The position numbers were made by a program, and so were the translations under genes. Below the pieces are notes generated by a model, which saw nothing but the letters and a program-made list of their open reading frames with translations, had not been told where the DNA came from and did no database searches. A DNA stretch of 64,000 nucleotides, taken from the NCBI RefSeq assembly GCF_910592395.1, contig NC_088319.1, forward strand, positions 10,106,001 through 10,170,000. The letters run 5' to 3'. This document shows positions 1 to 10,951 of the stretch, piece after piece (within the stretch, counting starts at the first letter, position 1; every line of letters begins with the position of its first letter). The DNA is from Lineus longissimus. Its lineage: Eukaryota; Nemertea; Pilidiophora; Heteronemertea; Lineidae.

Positions 1-3000
1 AATGGAGCACAGTATTGTATCGCCGGTCATAAATCTGCCCCCTTCGACAGTTGGTGTACCCCATTGAACTTTAACACCTTGTCAAAAGAAGTGCGTGATC
101 AAACATTCATTTGATTCGTTGGCTGTGTCCTTGGGCAAGCAAGCAGTATTGCAAGTAAGTCGCATGGTCGGATTCCCCGTCAAGCCTGAGCTTCGTGTCA
201 TTCCCAGACTCGACGTCTACCTCATGCAAGGTGGGGGAGCACCAGACTGATCCTGGACATAGGAGGATGATCTCACTTTTAATATCGAGCCCCGTTCTTA
301 CGAGTCCGGGAACCGGTGATACCCTCATATTGTAGCTGAACCCTATAGTTGACCAACCAAACAATGTGTCTTCTGTTTGAGACAGACTAAACCAGATTTT
401 AGAATATCAAAAGTTTTATTGTCTAACGTGACTCTTTATATTTCGGGTGTACTTGTAATATCTGAACTATTAGAGTGCATTATCTTTGAAAATTCTCAGG
501 AACTTTGGCTATTGTGAGCAGACGTTCGTAGCCCTGAAAATATCAAAGCTATCCGATATAAATCCAACGAGTTCTGCTAACTATACAAACGAGCTAGTCA
601 ACATACGCAATTATCAAGACAACTTTAATTGACTGTGTGGCAGGTTTATCCCAGGAATGACCATGTCTTCCAACAGCATGGGGCTCATCACACATACCAT
701 TCTGGTAACATAAACCTGTTTAGAAGGCGACTTCAGGATTTATTCGGAAAGATGAGTGGCCTTTTCAATGCCCCAAATTCTAATCATACGGATTTTTTCA
801 TCTGAAACTCCTTGAAGGAAATATGTGTACCGTGGACAAAAGGGCAAGTTAAAGGAGCTGGCGTCAAAGGACTAAATTGTTGCTTCTTGAGAGAAGTAAT
901 CTTCAGATGAAATCCAAAAGGGCATCTCATTTGAAACAAGTTTTTTTATTAATACAATTGGTGGTGGATGGAAGAGGATGGATGGAGTCAGTTGTTCAGA
1001 TATTGAATTTGTTAATTGTATTTTTGTAATGAACAGTAGTTGCGGGATTTATATCGCATTGCTTTGATATTTTCAGGGCTTGCTTACATTATACTCAAAT
1101 TAATCCCTGAGCAATTTCGAGAAATTCCGTACTCAACTAACTGAGACATTGCAAGTGAAAATGTGCGATCCTTTTTTGGACAACCACGGATGTATAGAGC
1201 AAAGATGTCTACATCCGCGGGCCAACATATTTTTAGTATTTCACTCTCTTCAATGCACCGACCAATCAGGCTTAAATTAAACGAGAGCAACACTTCACTT
1301 TATACAGTTTTCTAAAGAAACATGAAAAATAATATTGATTATTTTGCAACCCAACAAAAGTTTATTGTAAACTACCGCCACGAGCTACATGTTAATTCTC
1401 AAGTACTCCTATATATTGAATGGAATAACGTTATATGTACTATACATGCTCCGAAGTGCTGACCTACGCCACGTATACTTTTTCACAAAACTCCAAGCGT
1501 TCATCGGCTAATTAGGCCGGGTTGTCCATAAGGTAACGCCATAAGGGCTGCTGCAAAAGGATTATAGCGTAAGAAACGAAATGACAGAAAAGGAAGAAAG
1601 AAAATTTCTCGGAAACTAAATACGAAATAATGCTATTCATGGATATTTAGAATATCTCGGAAAATAGAAATTTCTCGAAAGATACATTTTCTCGGGTGGT
1701 GAAAATGTAAAAAGCTAGGCTAATATAAGGTCGTGCTAAATTCGCTTTAACAGTTTATCCTTAAACGACTGGGTCCTGGTGGTAAACCATTATTACGTTT
1801 TCACGTACCCTTTCCCGTGCATTTGCAGCCATTCGAAAAAGACTTGCTTGGTGACAAAACCACTGAAAATACAGCTACTGGCATTTGAGTGGTTTTAAGA
1901 GTCCATCGACCTACATGCGGGTCCTGTTGCTATGTATATGTAATATGGGAAGCACTTCTAAGCTGAGCTATCAATATAAATTTAATAGATATTTTGGCAG
2001 ATTTCTCTGAAATACACCAAGGCATCAAGTTATCAAGTGAACCGGGCGCACCAAAAAATCACACCAGAAACAACTATTCATTCTGGCGGACCGTATGTAT
2101 AGTTAGATAAAATATCATTACTGTAGAGATGACCTCATGAAGTCATGTTTTATATGTAATCTGACCGCGATGGCAGCTCACCTGATGGCATTTTTTTACC
2201 TTGGGCATTAGTGTTATGTATGGGAGCATGTCCACAGCTATAGCTTTTCGTCGGCGGCAGGGGAGGGGTAGGGTCGGGTGGCAAACCACCTCTTTTGTCC
2301 TCCATTTGTAAAAAAACCAATCTGGCATGGAAACCAGGCTATGCAGCAAGCAACATGCCCGGCAATATGATTCTACAAGGCAATCCCAACTAACATTCGC
2401 TAGTGAACATCTACATGTAAATAGTAAATGGCACTTTCGTATGTTTTTAAGAAAAACGTGTTACGTATGAATGGCGGGGTTAAATGGACTGCCATTAAAA
2501 TATCGATTATTCCAAAACTGACAAGAATTCTCTATATAACGTTTCCCAGTTTCCATGGGGACGTCCATATTTAGTAATTGACAATTTGCCCCCGGGCCCT
2601 GTGCTCTGAAATGACCACATATACTGTGGCATACTCCAAGTACAAGGAGGGCCAAAAATATAACCCTTACATTTTCCACCTCCTTTTACTAGAAGTCCGT
2701 ACGTCTTTTGCACATTATTGAAGACACATGACTGGTTTGACGAGAGTATGTCTTTTCCAGAAGTAGTCCATTTGGGCCTTATGGTGCGGAAATTGCAGGA
2801 CCGATTTCTTCAACGTTAGGTTTTTTTCTTAAATCTAATTGTGGAAGAGGATTTCCACATTACATGTAAATATGCATTCGAATATAAACATTGTCGGAGA
2901 GCATTGCTTTGTACATTGTGCATTGCTTTGTACAGCTCGATCCTTCCTGGATGAATTTTGATGAAATCTTGACGATTGTTCTGTTTCATGTATGTATCTC

Positions 3001-3824
3001 TTCAAATGTGCGAAGTTTCGTATTGAAACACCCAATAAGAAAAAATCGCTCCCCCTCCGCCTATAATAAACTCCTACAAATCGTCGAAGGTCTCCAATGA
3101 ATGATTACATTTTACATGCACATGTAAATTGCACCTCTAACGTAGAAATTGTGTTGGGTCCAAGTTTTAGACGTAAGAAAATAAAACTTAAAGAAATGGG
3201 TCCAGAAGTTTTCGCACAGCTGCCCAAAAATTACGTGGACATATACTTTTGAAGAAGCCTATCAGACACCACATTTGGATATCAATCCAGCTTTAGCGCA
3301 TCACGAAATCTTTTTGACTTGTTTATCCTCTATAACTCACCTGAACTCCACCAAACCTGCCTTGTTGTTTGATATATCCAAAATATCACGGCTAGTCTAT
3401 TTTCGCCTTACTCCTCCCGTGACCTCCGTGTCTGTAGCCTGGTCTCGCCAGAAATAGCATGTATTGTGATGGACAATGAAATACGGATTGAATACGGTAT
3501 TGTTGACGGGTTATTATTGGTGAAATGTTGTGAATGGTTCGGCAAATCGACGCATGTTGGCTTGGTGATACTCCCACAAATTTCCCAAAGTTCATTGTAG
3601 ATCGGGATTCGGAGTTCGTCAAAGTTGGCCGGCTAAGTTAATTGATTGGCGACTGCAACATTGCTTCGACTAATGGCACACATTATCCGCACTTTGAACT
3701 CTCGTAAATTTCACTCAAGCTCCACTCTACTGGATATTGCAATAAACTGAAATGGCCATTTGAAGCACGTACATTTCTGTGCAGAAAATTACTATTATGT
3801 TGTTTTCATAATTTGAGATGGTTG
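1..3824. other. Host DNA, no supportable gene
   Basis: Only short open frames of fewer than about 90 codons occur here. None carries a recognisable domain and no convincing exon chain is visible. The composition is AT-rich with scattered short homopolymers. I see no RNA gene, transposase or tandem array. A small minus-strand frame near 2461-2679 begins with a hydrophobic stretch but has no other support. Confidence 0.6.
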
Positions 3825-4266
3825 AAATGGAGGTAAGACCACAATGGATTTTTTAAGCAGTTAAATTGTCAATGTTTGACCGCGACGCATCAAATACTGC
3901 GTGGGGTTGTGAATCTGAAATTTAGATTATGTTATTCCGGACAGTCGGGCAAGTAAATGGTGAAAAATAAACTGGTGATTGACCACGGAAATTTTTTGAT
4001 AATTGACAAATTAGACAGACTTTGATATTTCCACTCTTTTCAGCCAACTGGCAGAAAAAACTCAAAACACGCCCCCCTATTACCCAATTAGCAAAATTCG
4101 AAATTAATTTTTTCATCAAATAATTTCTTTATATCTGCAGACTTGTCACAACAAATATTTTTTCAATACCTCTCCAAATATGTACTTGAGAGTTAAAAAC
4201 ATGCACTCGTCTAATTGATAGGCCTCGACCCTCCAACCTATGAATATTCATTAGTGGTCTTGTCTC
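3825..4266 (+). repeat. Dispersed 0.44-kb repeat, left copy
   Basis: This segment is closely matched, in the same orientation, at 29863-30311. Both copies start AAATGGAGG and end GTGGTCTTGTCTCA. The two ends are imperfect inverted repeats around AAGACCAC, which suggests a small non-autonomous DNA element (MITE). There is no coding capacity. The copies flank the Polinton on both sides but lie outside its target duplication, so they are not part of it. Confidence 0.7.
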
Positions 4267-4427
4267 AATGAAGGTACATTTCAGGGGTTAGCATTTTGAG
4301 AATTTTTTCAAACTAATGTACATGACATCCCACAACTCTCCAACAAAGGAAAGTCATATCTGGAAATTTTTGGAGAAATGAGAGACATTTCCACGAGTGG
4401 TACACTGTGCCAAAAGCGACGAAAGAG

Positions 4428-4433
4428 GACAAA
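4428..4433. repeat. Polinton target-site duplication, left
   Basis: The six bases GACAAA immediately precede the AG terminus of the left inverted repeat. The same six bases follow the CT terminus at 29481-29486. A 6-bp duplication is the known integration signature of Polintons. Confidence 0.9.
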
Positions 4434-4674
4434 AGTAATAGGGAAACGTATGTACGACTATCTACGACAAAACCTAGAATCATGGGCAAAAAACTTCACC
4501 CTTCATCATTATTCATGTACATTTGTCAAGAATTCATTGTTTTAACCCACAAACACTACCAAAAACTCAACATGGAAAATTTCTGTTAACACTGGGGATC
4601 TTTGGGGTTTTCCCAAATCTACCAAACTTACTAAAATACGTAACATGGATAAAACTACAAGTTTCCCTATTACT
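4434..4674 (+). repeat. Polinton left terminal inverted repeat
   Basis: This is nearly identical to the reverse complement of 29239-29480. It begins AGTAATAGGGAAAC and ends GTTTCCCTATTACT, so the repeat is itself bounded by a 14-bp inverted pair. A few substitutions and a one-base length difference separate the two ends. Confidence 0.93.
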
Positions 4675-4775
4675 TAATGATTTTTTTAATTCTAAATCAT
4701 GAGTGAAAGAATGTACAGTTATGTCTCTTTGGAGAAGTATTTCAGTCAAATTAACCAGGTAACACCTATGAAACA

Positions 4776-7542
4776 AAATGGTTACATTAGACCAATGGTT
4801 GAATCGTTACCGAAAATCTCTGAAGAAGATCCGGTCAAAGTGCACATTCATCCCCTTCCAGCGGATCAAATTCTCTTCAAACGATAAGAACTGGATAACC
4901 GCCGAGATCAAAATAGAAATCAACAAAAGAAACAAGCTCTTTGGAAAAGCAAAGAAATCCGGTTATAACTTCGATTATGATATTTTCAAAAAACAACGAA
5001 ACCACGTTATCTCACTGATCAAGAAGGCAAAGGATTCCCACCTTTCGTCGATAACGGACAAATTGAAAAATGGAAGAAAGGATAAAGACTGGTGGAAACT
5101 CGCCACAAGCATCTGCGGTCAAAGCAAAAACAACACAACTCCTTCACTAAATGTCAATGGTTTATCCGTAGACGACCCTACAACCAAGGCCAACATCCTC
5201 AACGCTCACTTTGCCAAAATCTGCAACGTAGATGAGACAAACATACCCACCCAAGGAGAACTCCCAAACCTCACCAACAACGAGCTCAACGACATCATAA
5301 TCACAGAGCAGGATATCGCCGATCAAATCGCCATCATGGACACTAACAAGGCCATCGGCCCAGACGGCATCAGCCCTCGCATAGTTCATTCTTTGACGCT
5401 CCAATTGACCAAACCGCTCCACATCCTTTTCAACAGATCCCTGAATGAAAACATATTCCCAGAAACATGGAAAAAAGCAAACATTACCCCCATATTCAAG
5501 AAAGGTGACAGGCATGATAAATCCAACTACAGACCCATTTCCCTCCTCAGTGTCATAGGAAAACTTTTCGAAAAAATTGTCCACAGAAATGTCTACAACC
5601 ATCTCCGTTTGCTCATCTCGAAGAACCAATCTGGATTCCTGGCTAACCACTCTGCAGTTACCCAACTCCTAGAAATAAACCATCAATCACTAATGGACCT
5701 CGACGAACAGAAGGAAGTTTTCTCACTATTCTGTGACATTTCCAAAGCTTTTGACAAGACTTCTCATAAAGGCATCGCATCGAAACTTTACCAGTTTGGC
5801 ATCAGAGGAAACCTGCTATCATGGTTCAAGAGCTACCTCCAAGACAGGCAACAACGGGTTGTAATCAACGGAAAATCCTCAGAGTGGCTTCGAGTCAACG
5901 CTGGCGTCCCCCAAGGATCTATCCTAGGCCCACTGATGTTCCTGGTCTACATAAACGACGTCACGGAGGAAACCAACGGCAGAACGAGACTGTTTGCCGA
6001 CGACACTTCAAACGCATTCGCATCACGAAACCTCATAGCATGCACGCCCGAAATCCAGCAGGATATAAACAAACTTTACGCATGGGCAATGAAATGGGCC
6101 ATCACCTACAACGCAACAAAAACGCTGTATCTGATTACGAGCAGGCGGAGACAACCCTCTGTTATCCACTGTCATCTCAACAACGTCGCAATTGATCAAG
6201 CCAAGTCACACAAGCACCTCGGATTAACTTTCAACGACAAAGGAACCTGGGAAGACCATATCCAGTCAATCGTTACGACCGCAAACCGCAGACTTGGCAT
6301 ACTACAAAACATCAAATACAAAACGAATAAACAAACTTTACTAACGCTCTACAAGACATTTGTCAGAAGCAAGCTCGAATACGCAGACGTAGTATGGGAC
6401 GGACTCCCCCAGAACTTAGCAGCAAAACTGGAAAAAACCCAAATCAATGCAATGCGATGTATAACAGGATTAACAATCAGCTCTCACCACCGCGACCTTT
6501 ACAGAGAATCTGGCCTTCTACCACTCGAAAAGCGCAGGAAATTCCATCGCCTCGTAATGTTCTACAAAATTTTAAACGGACTTGCACCAACCTACCTCAA
6601 AGACCTCATCCCAGAACTAACCGTCGATAGTCACTACCATAACACACGTTTAGCTACAAACAACAATATAACACCTTTCCTTTGCCGCACAAATAGCCTC
6701 TACTCAAGCTTCTTCCCTTCTACAATCCGTGACTGGAATGCTCTCGACCTTTCTATACGTGCGAAACCAACTCTAAACTTTTACAAATACTCCCTAACCA
6801 AACTGCCAGAATTCTCTATCAAACCAATCCCCTCCTGGCTAGACATCGGTCCTCGCCCACTTAACATCATTCTCACACGTATGCGAAACAACTGCAGCGG
6901 ACTAACATCTGACCTATACCTAAACCACGTTTCGGAAACCCCCACTTGCCTCATGTGCCCAATGCATGTTCCAGAAACCTCTTCACACTTTCTTCTCGAC
7001 TGTCCTAAGTACGAAAACCAACGCAACTCCCTAATGGCCAATACCCTCCAAATAACACACATCCATAATGCAACTCTAAACTCAAACATCCTTCTCAACG
7101 GCCATCCATCTTTCTCCAACCTCGAAAATGCTCTCCTTATCAAATCAACCCTAAAATTCATTTCATCCACAAATCGTTTCCAATCTAACTCAAAGAAAAA
7201 TATCTGACCCCCCTCTTTTCCGTTTCCGCCAACCCCAAACTCGTATGATCATTCCTAACTCTTGCACCCCCGCCCCCCTGCACTTTCCAAACTATCTATC
7301 CTTTTTTTTCCCTCTTTTTTGCGAAATTCACTACACATCAACTTCACATGTTTCTCAATTATATATTCTGTATATCTCTTCAAATCATCTTCAAAAAACT
7401 TATGTCACTATTCGTATCTTCATAAACTTATGTAACTATTTGCATATATTTTTATTTTGCAGTAGTTTAAGCCTTCGGCTTTTAACTGTAAAATACATGT
7501 ACAATATAAACCGAATAAACTCTTTGTAAAAAAAAAAAAAAA
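4776..7542 (+). mobile_element. 5'-truncated non-LTR retrotransposon (LINE) inside the Polinton
   Basis: The insert starts at about 4776 within a tandem-repeat coding segment and ends in a run of 15 A (7528-7542). It lacks ORF1 and the APE endonuclease domain and starts in the linker before the reverse transcriptase, which is typical 5' truncation. A small hairpin around AGCCTTCGGCT (about 7471) lies near the 3' end. The target duplication cannot be resolved because the target is an 18-bp tandem repeat. Confidence 0.88.
4778..7207 (+). CDS. LINE ORF2 fragment: reverse transcriptase with C-terminal zinc-knuckle-like motif
   Basis: The frame of 809 codons has no internal stop. Reverse-transcriptase motifs are in order: FCDISKAFD with a catalytic Asp (about residue 318), GVPQGSILGP (about 375) and FADD (about 405). 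A Cys/His cluster, CLMC followed by HFLLDC, lies at about 724-741 and resembles the C-terminal zinc knuckle of many APE-type LINEs. The N-terminal endonuclease is missing because the copy is 5' truncated. The ATG at 4778 falls at the insertion junction and is probably not the original start. The uninterrupted frame argues for a recent insertion. The family could be Jockey- or CR1-like, and I cannot resolve the clade. Confidence 0.9.
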   Translation: MVTLDQWLNRYRKSLKKIRSKCTFIPFQRIKFSSNDKNWITAEIKIEINKRNKLFGKAKKSGYNFDYDIFKKQRNHVISLIKKAKDSHLSSITDKLKNGRKDKDWWKLATSICGQSKNNTTPSLNVNGLSVDDPTTKANILNAHFAKICNVDETNIPTQGELPNLTNNELNDIIITEQDIADQIAIMDTNKAIGPDGISPRIVHSLTLQLTKPLHILFNRSLNENIFPETWKKANITPIFKKGDRHDKSNYRPISLLSVIGKLFEKIVHRNVYNHLRLLISKNQSGFLANHSAVTQLLEINHQSLMDLDEQKEVFSLFCDISKAFDKTSHKGIASKLYQFGIRGNLLSWFKSYLQDRQQRVVINGKSSEWLRVNAGVPQGSILGPLMFLVYINDVTEETNGRTRLFADDTSNAFASRNLIACTPEIQQDINKLYAWAMKWAITYNATKTLYLITSRRRQPSVIHCHLNNVAIDQAKSHKHLGLTFNDKGTWEDHIQSIVTTANRRLGILQNIKYKTNKQTLLTLYKTFVRSKLEYADVVWDGLPQNLAAKLEKTQINAMRCITGLTISSHHRDLYRESGLLPLEKRRKFHRLVMFYKILNGLAPTYLKDLIPELTVDSHYHNTRLATNNNITPFLCRTNSLYSSFFPSTIRDWNALDLSIRAKPTLNFYKYSLTKLPEFSIKPIPSWLDIGPRPLNIILTRMRNNCSGLTSDLYLNHVSETPTCLMCPMHVPETSSHFLLDCPKYENQRNSLMANTLQITHIHNATLNSNILLNGHPSFSNLENALLIKSTLKFISSTNRFQSNSKKNI

Positions 7543-7548
7543 GTGCAC

Positions 7549-7644
7549 ATGAACCAGATAACACCTATGAAACAGGTAACACCTATGAACCAGGTAACAC
7601 CTATGAAACAGGTAACACCTATGAACCAGGTAACACCTATGAAA
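7549..7644 (+). repeat. 18-bp tandem repeat encoding QVTPM(N/K) hexamers
   Basis: Units of the form CAGGTAACACCTATGAAM alternate AAC and AAA codons, so the array reads as six-residue repeats in frame. One further unit lies left of the LINE at about 4756-4775, so the LINE landed inside the array. Confidence 0.9.
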
Positions 7645-8428
7645 CTGTATGATACATTCACAGGAAGTGATGCTCAATTGTGCCATAACTGCAAACGATG
7701 GACACTTTTTGAATGCCAGAAAAAACTGAATTTTGACAGGCCTGCCAAGCAACTCTACACATACTGCAGTAATTGCAATTCGACCACTTACAGTGATGAC
7801 TTTAAGAATCCAGAAATCACTATTGAGAACAAAACACGTTACTTTGACCACGTCATCATAAACCTTGGCCAGACACGTCTGTCAGATTTAATGGTAAATG
7901 ATTTGAAACATTTTGTTGAAAGTAGGATTAAGATTTACTTCTCAAGTCCAAGAAAATGGCTCTGTGCGGCCAGCTATGAAAAAACAGTCCTGAATGCCTT
8001 ACGATTTGGTCTCGTTAAACTCATACCCAATGATGTTTTACCTGGTCTAGAGTGTGACACTTATTTAGAAATTGAATTCATTAACAGAGCAATTGGTAAA
8101 CCTCAGTTGACCAAAGAAAATTTCACAGATCTAAGAATGGTTTTATTGGCATTCCTCAAATATCTTCATTACAGTGGAGTTAAAATTACCATAAATTACA
8201 AGCTGTTTTTACACCAAGCATTTAAAGCATTGAAAATTGATTATGTAGTATTGAAACCGAATCCAACTGATAAGGCCCGACTGGATGATTTGAACTCTCT
8301 ATGGTCTGGTTTCTTAGGAAGTATTTTCTTCAAATATTACAGGCTTGAATATGAAAATGAACAAGCAATCGATAAACAAAGTGAAATTTTATTGAAGGCA
8401 TTAGAGGTGCAAGATATCAGTAAATGTT

Positions 8429-9416
8429 GGTAGTTGATAAAGTATGGAATTAGTGAAACCTTGGAAACACTGATAAACCTTGGAATATTCAATGTAAACC
8501 ATGGAATCACTGTGCAAATAGCGCGGGAAATCGGGTGCGTTCCTTCCACGATTTATACCCTCCCAACTGACAGTCTCGTCCCAGCTGACTTTATTGATAG
8601 CAATTTGCCAGTTCGTTCAGAAGCCAACATTTTTAATGTGGAGGATGACGTCATCAATTGGCAATGCGCTGTGGTCGTTAAAATATTTTATTTCTCTTCA
8701 ATGGAAGCAAAAATTAGTTTTTATGATTGTTTTGTATTCCATAGACGATAAAGTATTATGCTCGGTACTAGATGCACGAGATCATAGGACAAACACACAC
8801 GTGAATAAAAAACCCGCTTAGAACTGGTGACGTCACAAAGATCTCTGCATCCCTCGATGCGTACTGGAAGATGTAAGAAATCGCTCACGGCGAAGGAAAT
8901 TTTCATCCGCAAACTTCGGTAATAAACATACATGACTAGGCTTCTTTTATTCGTCGTTTGTTATAAAATATCAGTCAATCATAGACAATTAGGCCTAGAC
9001 ATAGTCGTCAACCTTATCCATGCATAATGCATGACAGGCCCCCAACTTCCCAAGCAACTCGTCTGATCGAAAAGGCCCCGTGTGGTGGTGGCGTATTTAT
9101 AAGCGGAGCGCTATTGGTCCATATTATGGGTGTGTGGTGGGCGTGTCTTCCCATATTTGGGAGATCAGTACTGTACACTGGAGGCGAGGTACAACTGGGT
9201 TGTTTTAAAATATAGACTATTGAATCGGATATGCGACAGATTTCTAAATTACCATAAAATTCCGATCTGATCATGTAAGAATAAGCTCCAAATGTTGATT
9301 CGTAACCACGTTAGGTTCGAATGGCATTATTTCATGTTTTTATGCATTTTTAGGACTGATTCCAAGGTTTATCACTGGTTCCAAGGTTTCACTGATTCCA
9401 AGCTTTATCAACTACC
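8429..9416. mobile_element. Mutator-like (MULE) non-autonomous DNA transposon
   Basis: The ends are long inverted repeats of at least 55 bp, with mismatches, beginning GGTAGTTGATAAAG. They are flanked by the identical 9-mer GTAAATGTT at 8420-8428 and 9417-9425. A 9-bp duplication with long inverted repeats is characteristic of Mutator-like elements. The 988-bp body contains no transposase frame. Its insertion introduces the stop codon that truncates the upstream Polinton gene. Confidence 0.8.
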
Positions 9417-9485
9417 GTAAATGTTACCCTTCACCATGTAGTCTAGAACTTGCAATTCTGTCCAGGATCTAGATATCCTCTTTCT

Positions 9486-9547
9486 GGTAAGTTTCTGGTA
9501 AGTTTCTGGTAAGTTTCTGGTAAGTTTCTGGTAAGTTTCTGGTAAGT
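9486..9547 (+). repeat. 11-bp tandem array of GGTAAGT units
   Basis: GGTAAGTTTCT is repeated so that GGTAAGT occurs six times at an exact 11-bp spacing (9486, 9497, 9508, 9519, 9530, 9541). The array ends about 60 bp upstream of the ATG of the next Polinton gene. Each unit matches the core of a metazoan 5' splice site. Confidence 0.9.
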
Positions 9548-9610
9548 AGGACTTTTCCTGTAAAGTATTTTCCGTTCAATATGAATCGATGAAGATTTCA
9601 TTCTAAATAA

Positions 9611-10390
9611 ATGAATAATCAGACATCAACGATAATTGAACAGCAAATGAAACAAATCGGAGTAATCCCAGTTAATGGAGTGACTCCAGTTAATTCTAGT
9701 TTAAATTCAGTTAATTCTGGTTCAAATCTAGCTAATCCCATTGCAACTAATTACCAACAGAATGCAGCTAACTTTCAACAGAACACTGCTAATTACCAAC
9801 AGAATTACACTACAAAGCAACAGGCTTCTAACAAGGCGTTAACTAGTTCAAATTTAGTCAGTTCTAGTCAAGGCCTAGTTAACCCTAGTCAAGGTCTAGT
9901 TAACCCTAGTTGTCAACAAAATTCAACTGATAGTGGCCTTAAAGCTAATTTAACTGAAACTGGCCTTAAAGCTAAACAAGACTTAGAAATTTTAGTTGCA
10001 ACTGGGAAAAACAAGGATTTACTTAATAAACAACTAACTTTTAATGACTTAGATAATATGACAGAAAAGGAACTCTTAAAACACCACAGAATCTACCAGA
10101 CAAAGATGGCTGCCAGACTTAATGATTCTTTGGGTAAGACAGTACTTAAAGCTTACACTAAATTATCAAGGTGGTTATTACCAATAGATGACGAGGATGA
10201 TCTTTACCATGACCTCAGAAATGATTACATCGTTACCAATGAACTTGACAAATGGCTTGGATGGTTGAGTTTGAGAATGGGTGCACTAACTGCTCTTGCC
10301 TCATCAACACTGATCACTTTAGGGCATTGCCAAGAAACAAAATCTGCTAATGAATCGATTGGTGTCAGCAATGATGGTACCACCAATTAA
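9611..10390 (+). CDS. Polinton hypothetical protein, Asn/Gln-rich N-terminus
   Basis: This is a 259-residue protein of unknown function. Residues 1-130 are low-complexity, with Asn/Gln repeats and near-duplicate segments such as GLVNPSQGLVNPS. The C-terminal half is ordered and contains a Trp-rich acidic stretch and one possible membrane segment (about residues 220-240, LRMGALTALASSTLITLG). The start is chosen because it carries the TAAATG context shared by most genes of this element. The gene is on the plus strand, 16 bp upstream of another small gene in the same direction. It looks intact. Confidence 0.7.
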   Translation: MNNQTSTIIEQQMKQIGVIPVNGVTPVNSSLNSVNSGSNLANPIATNYQQNAANFQQNTANYQQNYTTKQQASNKALTSSNLVSSSQGLVNPSQGLVNPSCQQNSTDSGLKANLTETGLKAKQDLEILVATGKNKDLLNKQLTFNDLDNMTEKELLKHHRIYQTKMAARLNDSLGKTVLKAYTKLSRWLLPIDDEDDLYHDLRNDYIVTNELDKWLGWLSLRMGALTALASSTLITLGHCQETKSANESIGVSNDGTTN

Positions 10391-10406
10391 AATTTCATAA
10401 GATTAA

Positions 10407-10949
10407 ATGGGAGTGGAATCGAACATGGGAGTGGAACCGAACATGGAAGTGGATCAGGACAAAGTTCAGAGAGCAGAGACCGATAGCATAGCTCGAGTGA
10501 CAGACAGTGAAAAGCCCATTAAGAGAGCAAGAACCGAAAAACAAATTGCATGGTCTCGAGAATTAGGTAAAAGATCTCAGGAATTCAAGAAGTCAAAAAA
10601 GGAGAGGTTTACTGGGAAAGATGATGAACCCGGGAATAAAGATGAACCCAGGAAAGACGATGAACCCGAACAAAGTTTAACTCAACCAGAGCCTGAGGTT
10701 ACCACAAATACTGGAAGTTCCAGGAGTACAACACTGTATGTCATTTTAGCTGCATTTGGTTTTGCAGTCATCATTTACTGCTATCCTAAGATTAAAACTA
10801 ACAAGAAAGTACGAGTAGGTAGTAAACCAGAAGGTAGTAAACCAGAAGGTAGTAAACAAGAAGGTAGTAAACCAGAAGGTATTAAACCAGAAGGGAAAGA
10901 TAACTGTTACACAACTCCTAAAACATGTAATCTTAGTTTAATGGAGTAG
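10407..10949 (+). CDS. Polinton hypothetical single-pass membrane protein with basic segment and Gly-Ser-Lys repeats
   Basis: The 180-residue protein opens with short MGVE(S/P)NM repeats. A basic, nuclear-localisation-like stretch follows (KRARTEKQIAWSREL, then a KKSKKE-like run, about 38-65) and then an acidic DEP-rich linker. One membrane segment (LYVILAAFGFAVIIYCYP) lies at about 109-126. After it come five GSKPEG-type repeats. The start has the TAAATG context. It converges with the minus-strand capsid-like gene, the stops being 2 bp apart. Similar basic-plus-membrane small proteins are usual in Polintons, but I cannot assign a role. Confidence 0.7.
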   Translation: MGVESNMGVEPNMEVDQDKVQRAETDSIARVTDSEKPIKRARTEKQIAWSRELGKRSQEFKKSKKERFTGKDDEPGNKDEPRKDDEPEQSLTQPEPEVTTNTGSSRSTTLYVILAAFGFAVIIYCYPKIKTNKKVRVGSKPEGSKPEGSKQEGSKPEGIKPEGKDNCYTTPKTCNLSLME

Positions 10950-10951
10950 AA

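Larger units (their letters stand above)
4699..8433 (+). pseudogene. Polinton hypothetical protein split by a LINE and truncated by a Mutator-like element
   Basis: I do not recognise the family. The first 26 or so codons start at 4699 and end in the repeat unit QVTPMK. About 2.77 kb of LINE follows, and the same frame resumes at 7543 with more QVTPMN/QVTPMK hexamers and then about 260 residues of globular sequence. Two cysteine pairs (CHNC and CSNC, about 35 residues apart) could bind a metal. The stop at 8431-8433 lies inside the first bases of the inserted element at 8429. Host sequence resumes after that element at 9426 and stays open for about 15 codons to a TAG near 9470. Both breaks are insertional, so the gene was probably intact when the Polinton integrated. 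Confidence 0.6.

Noticed and set aside
2461-2679. Minus-strand 72-codon frame with a signal-peptide-like start
   Set aside because: No further exon, no domain and no repeat support. A chance hydrophobic start is likely.
5162-5665. Minus-strand 167-codon frame
   Set aside because: It lies antisense to the LINE reverse transcriptase and reflects its codon composition.
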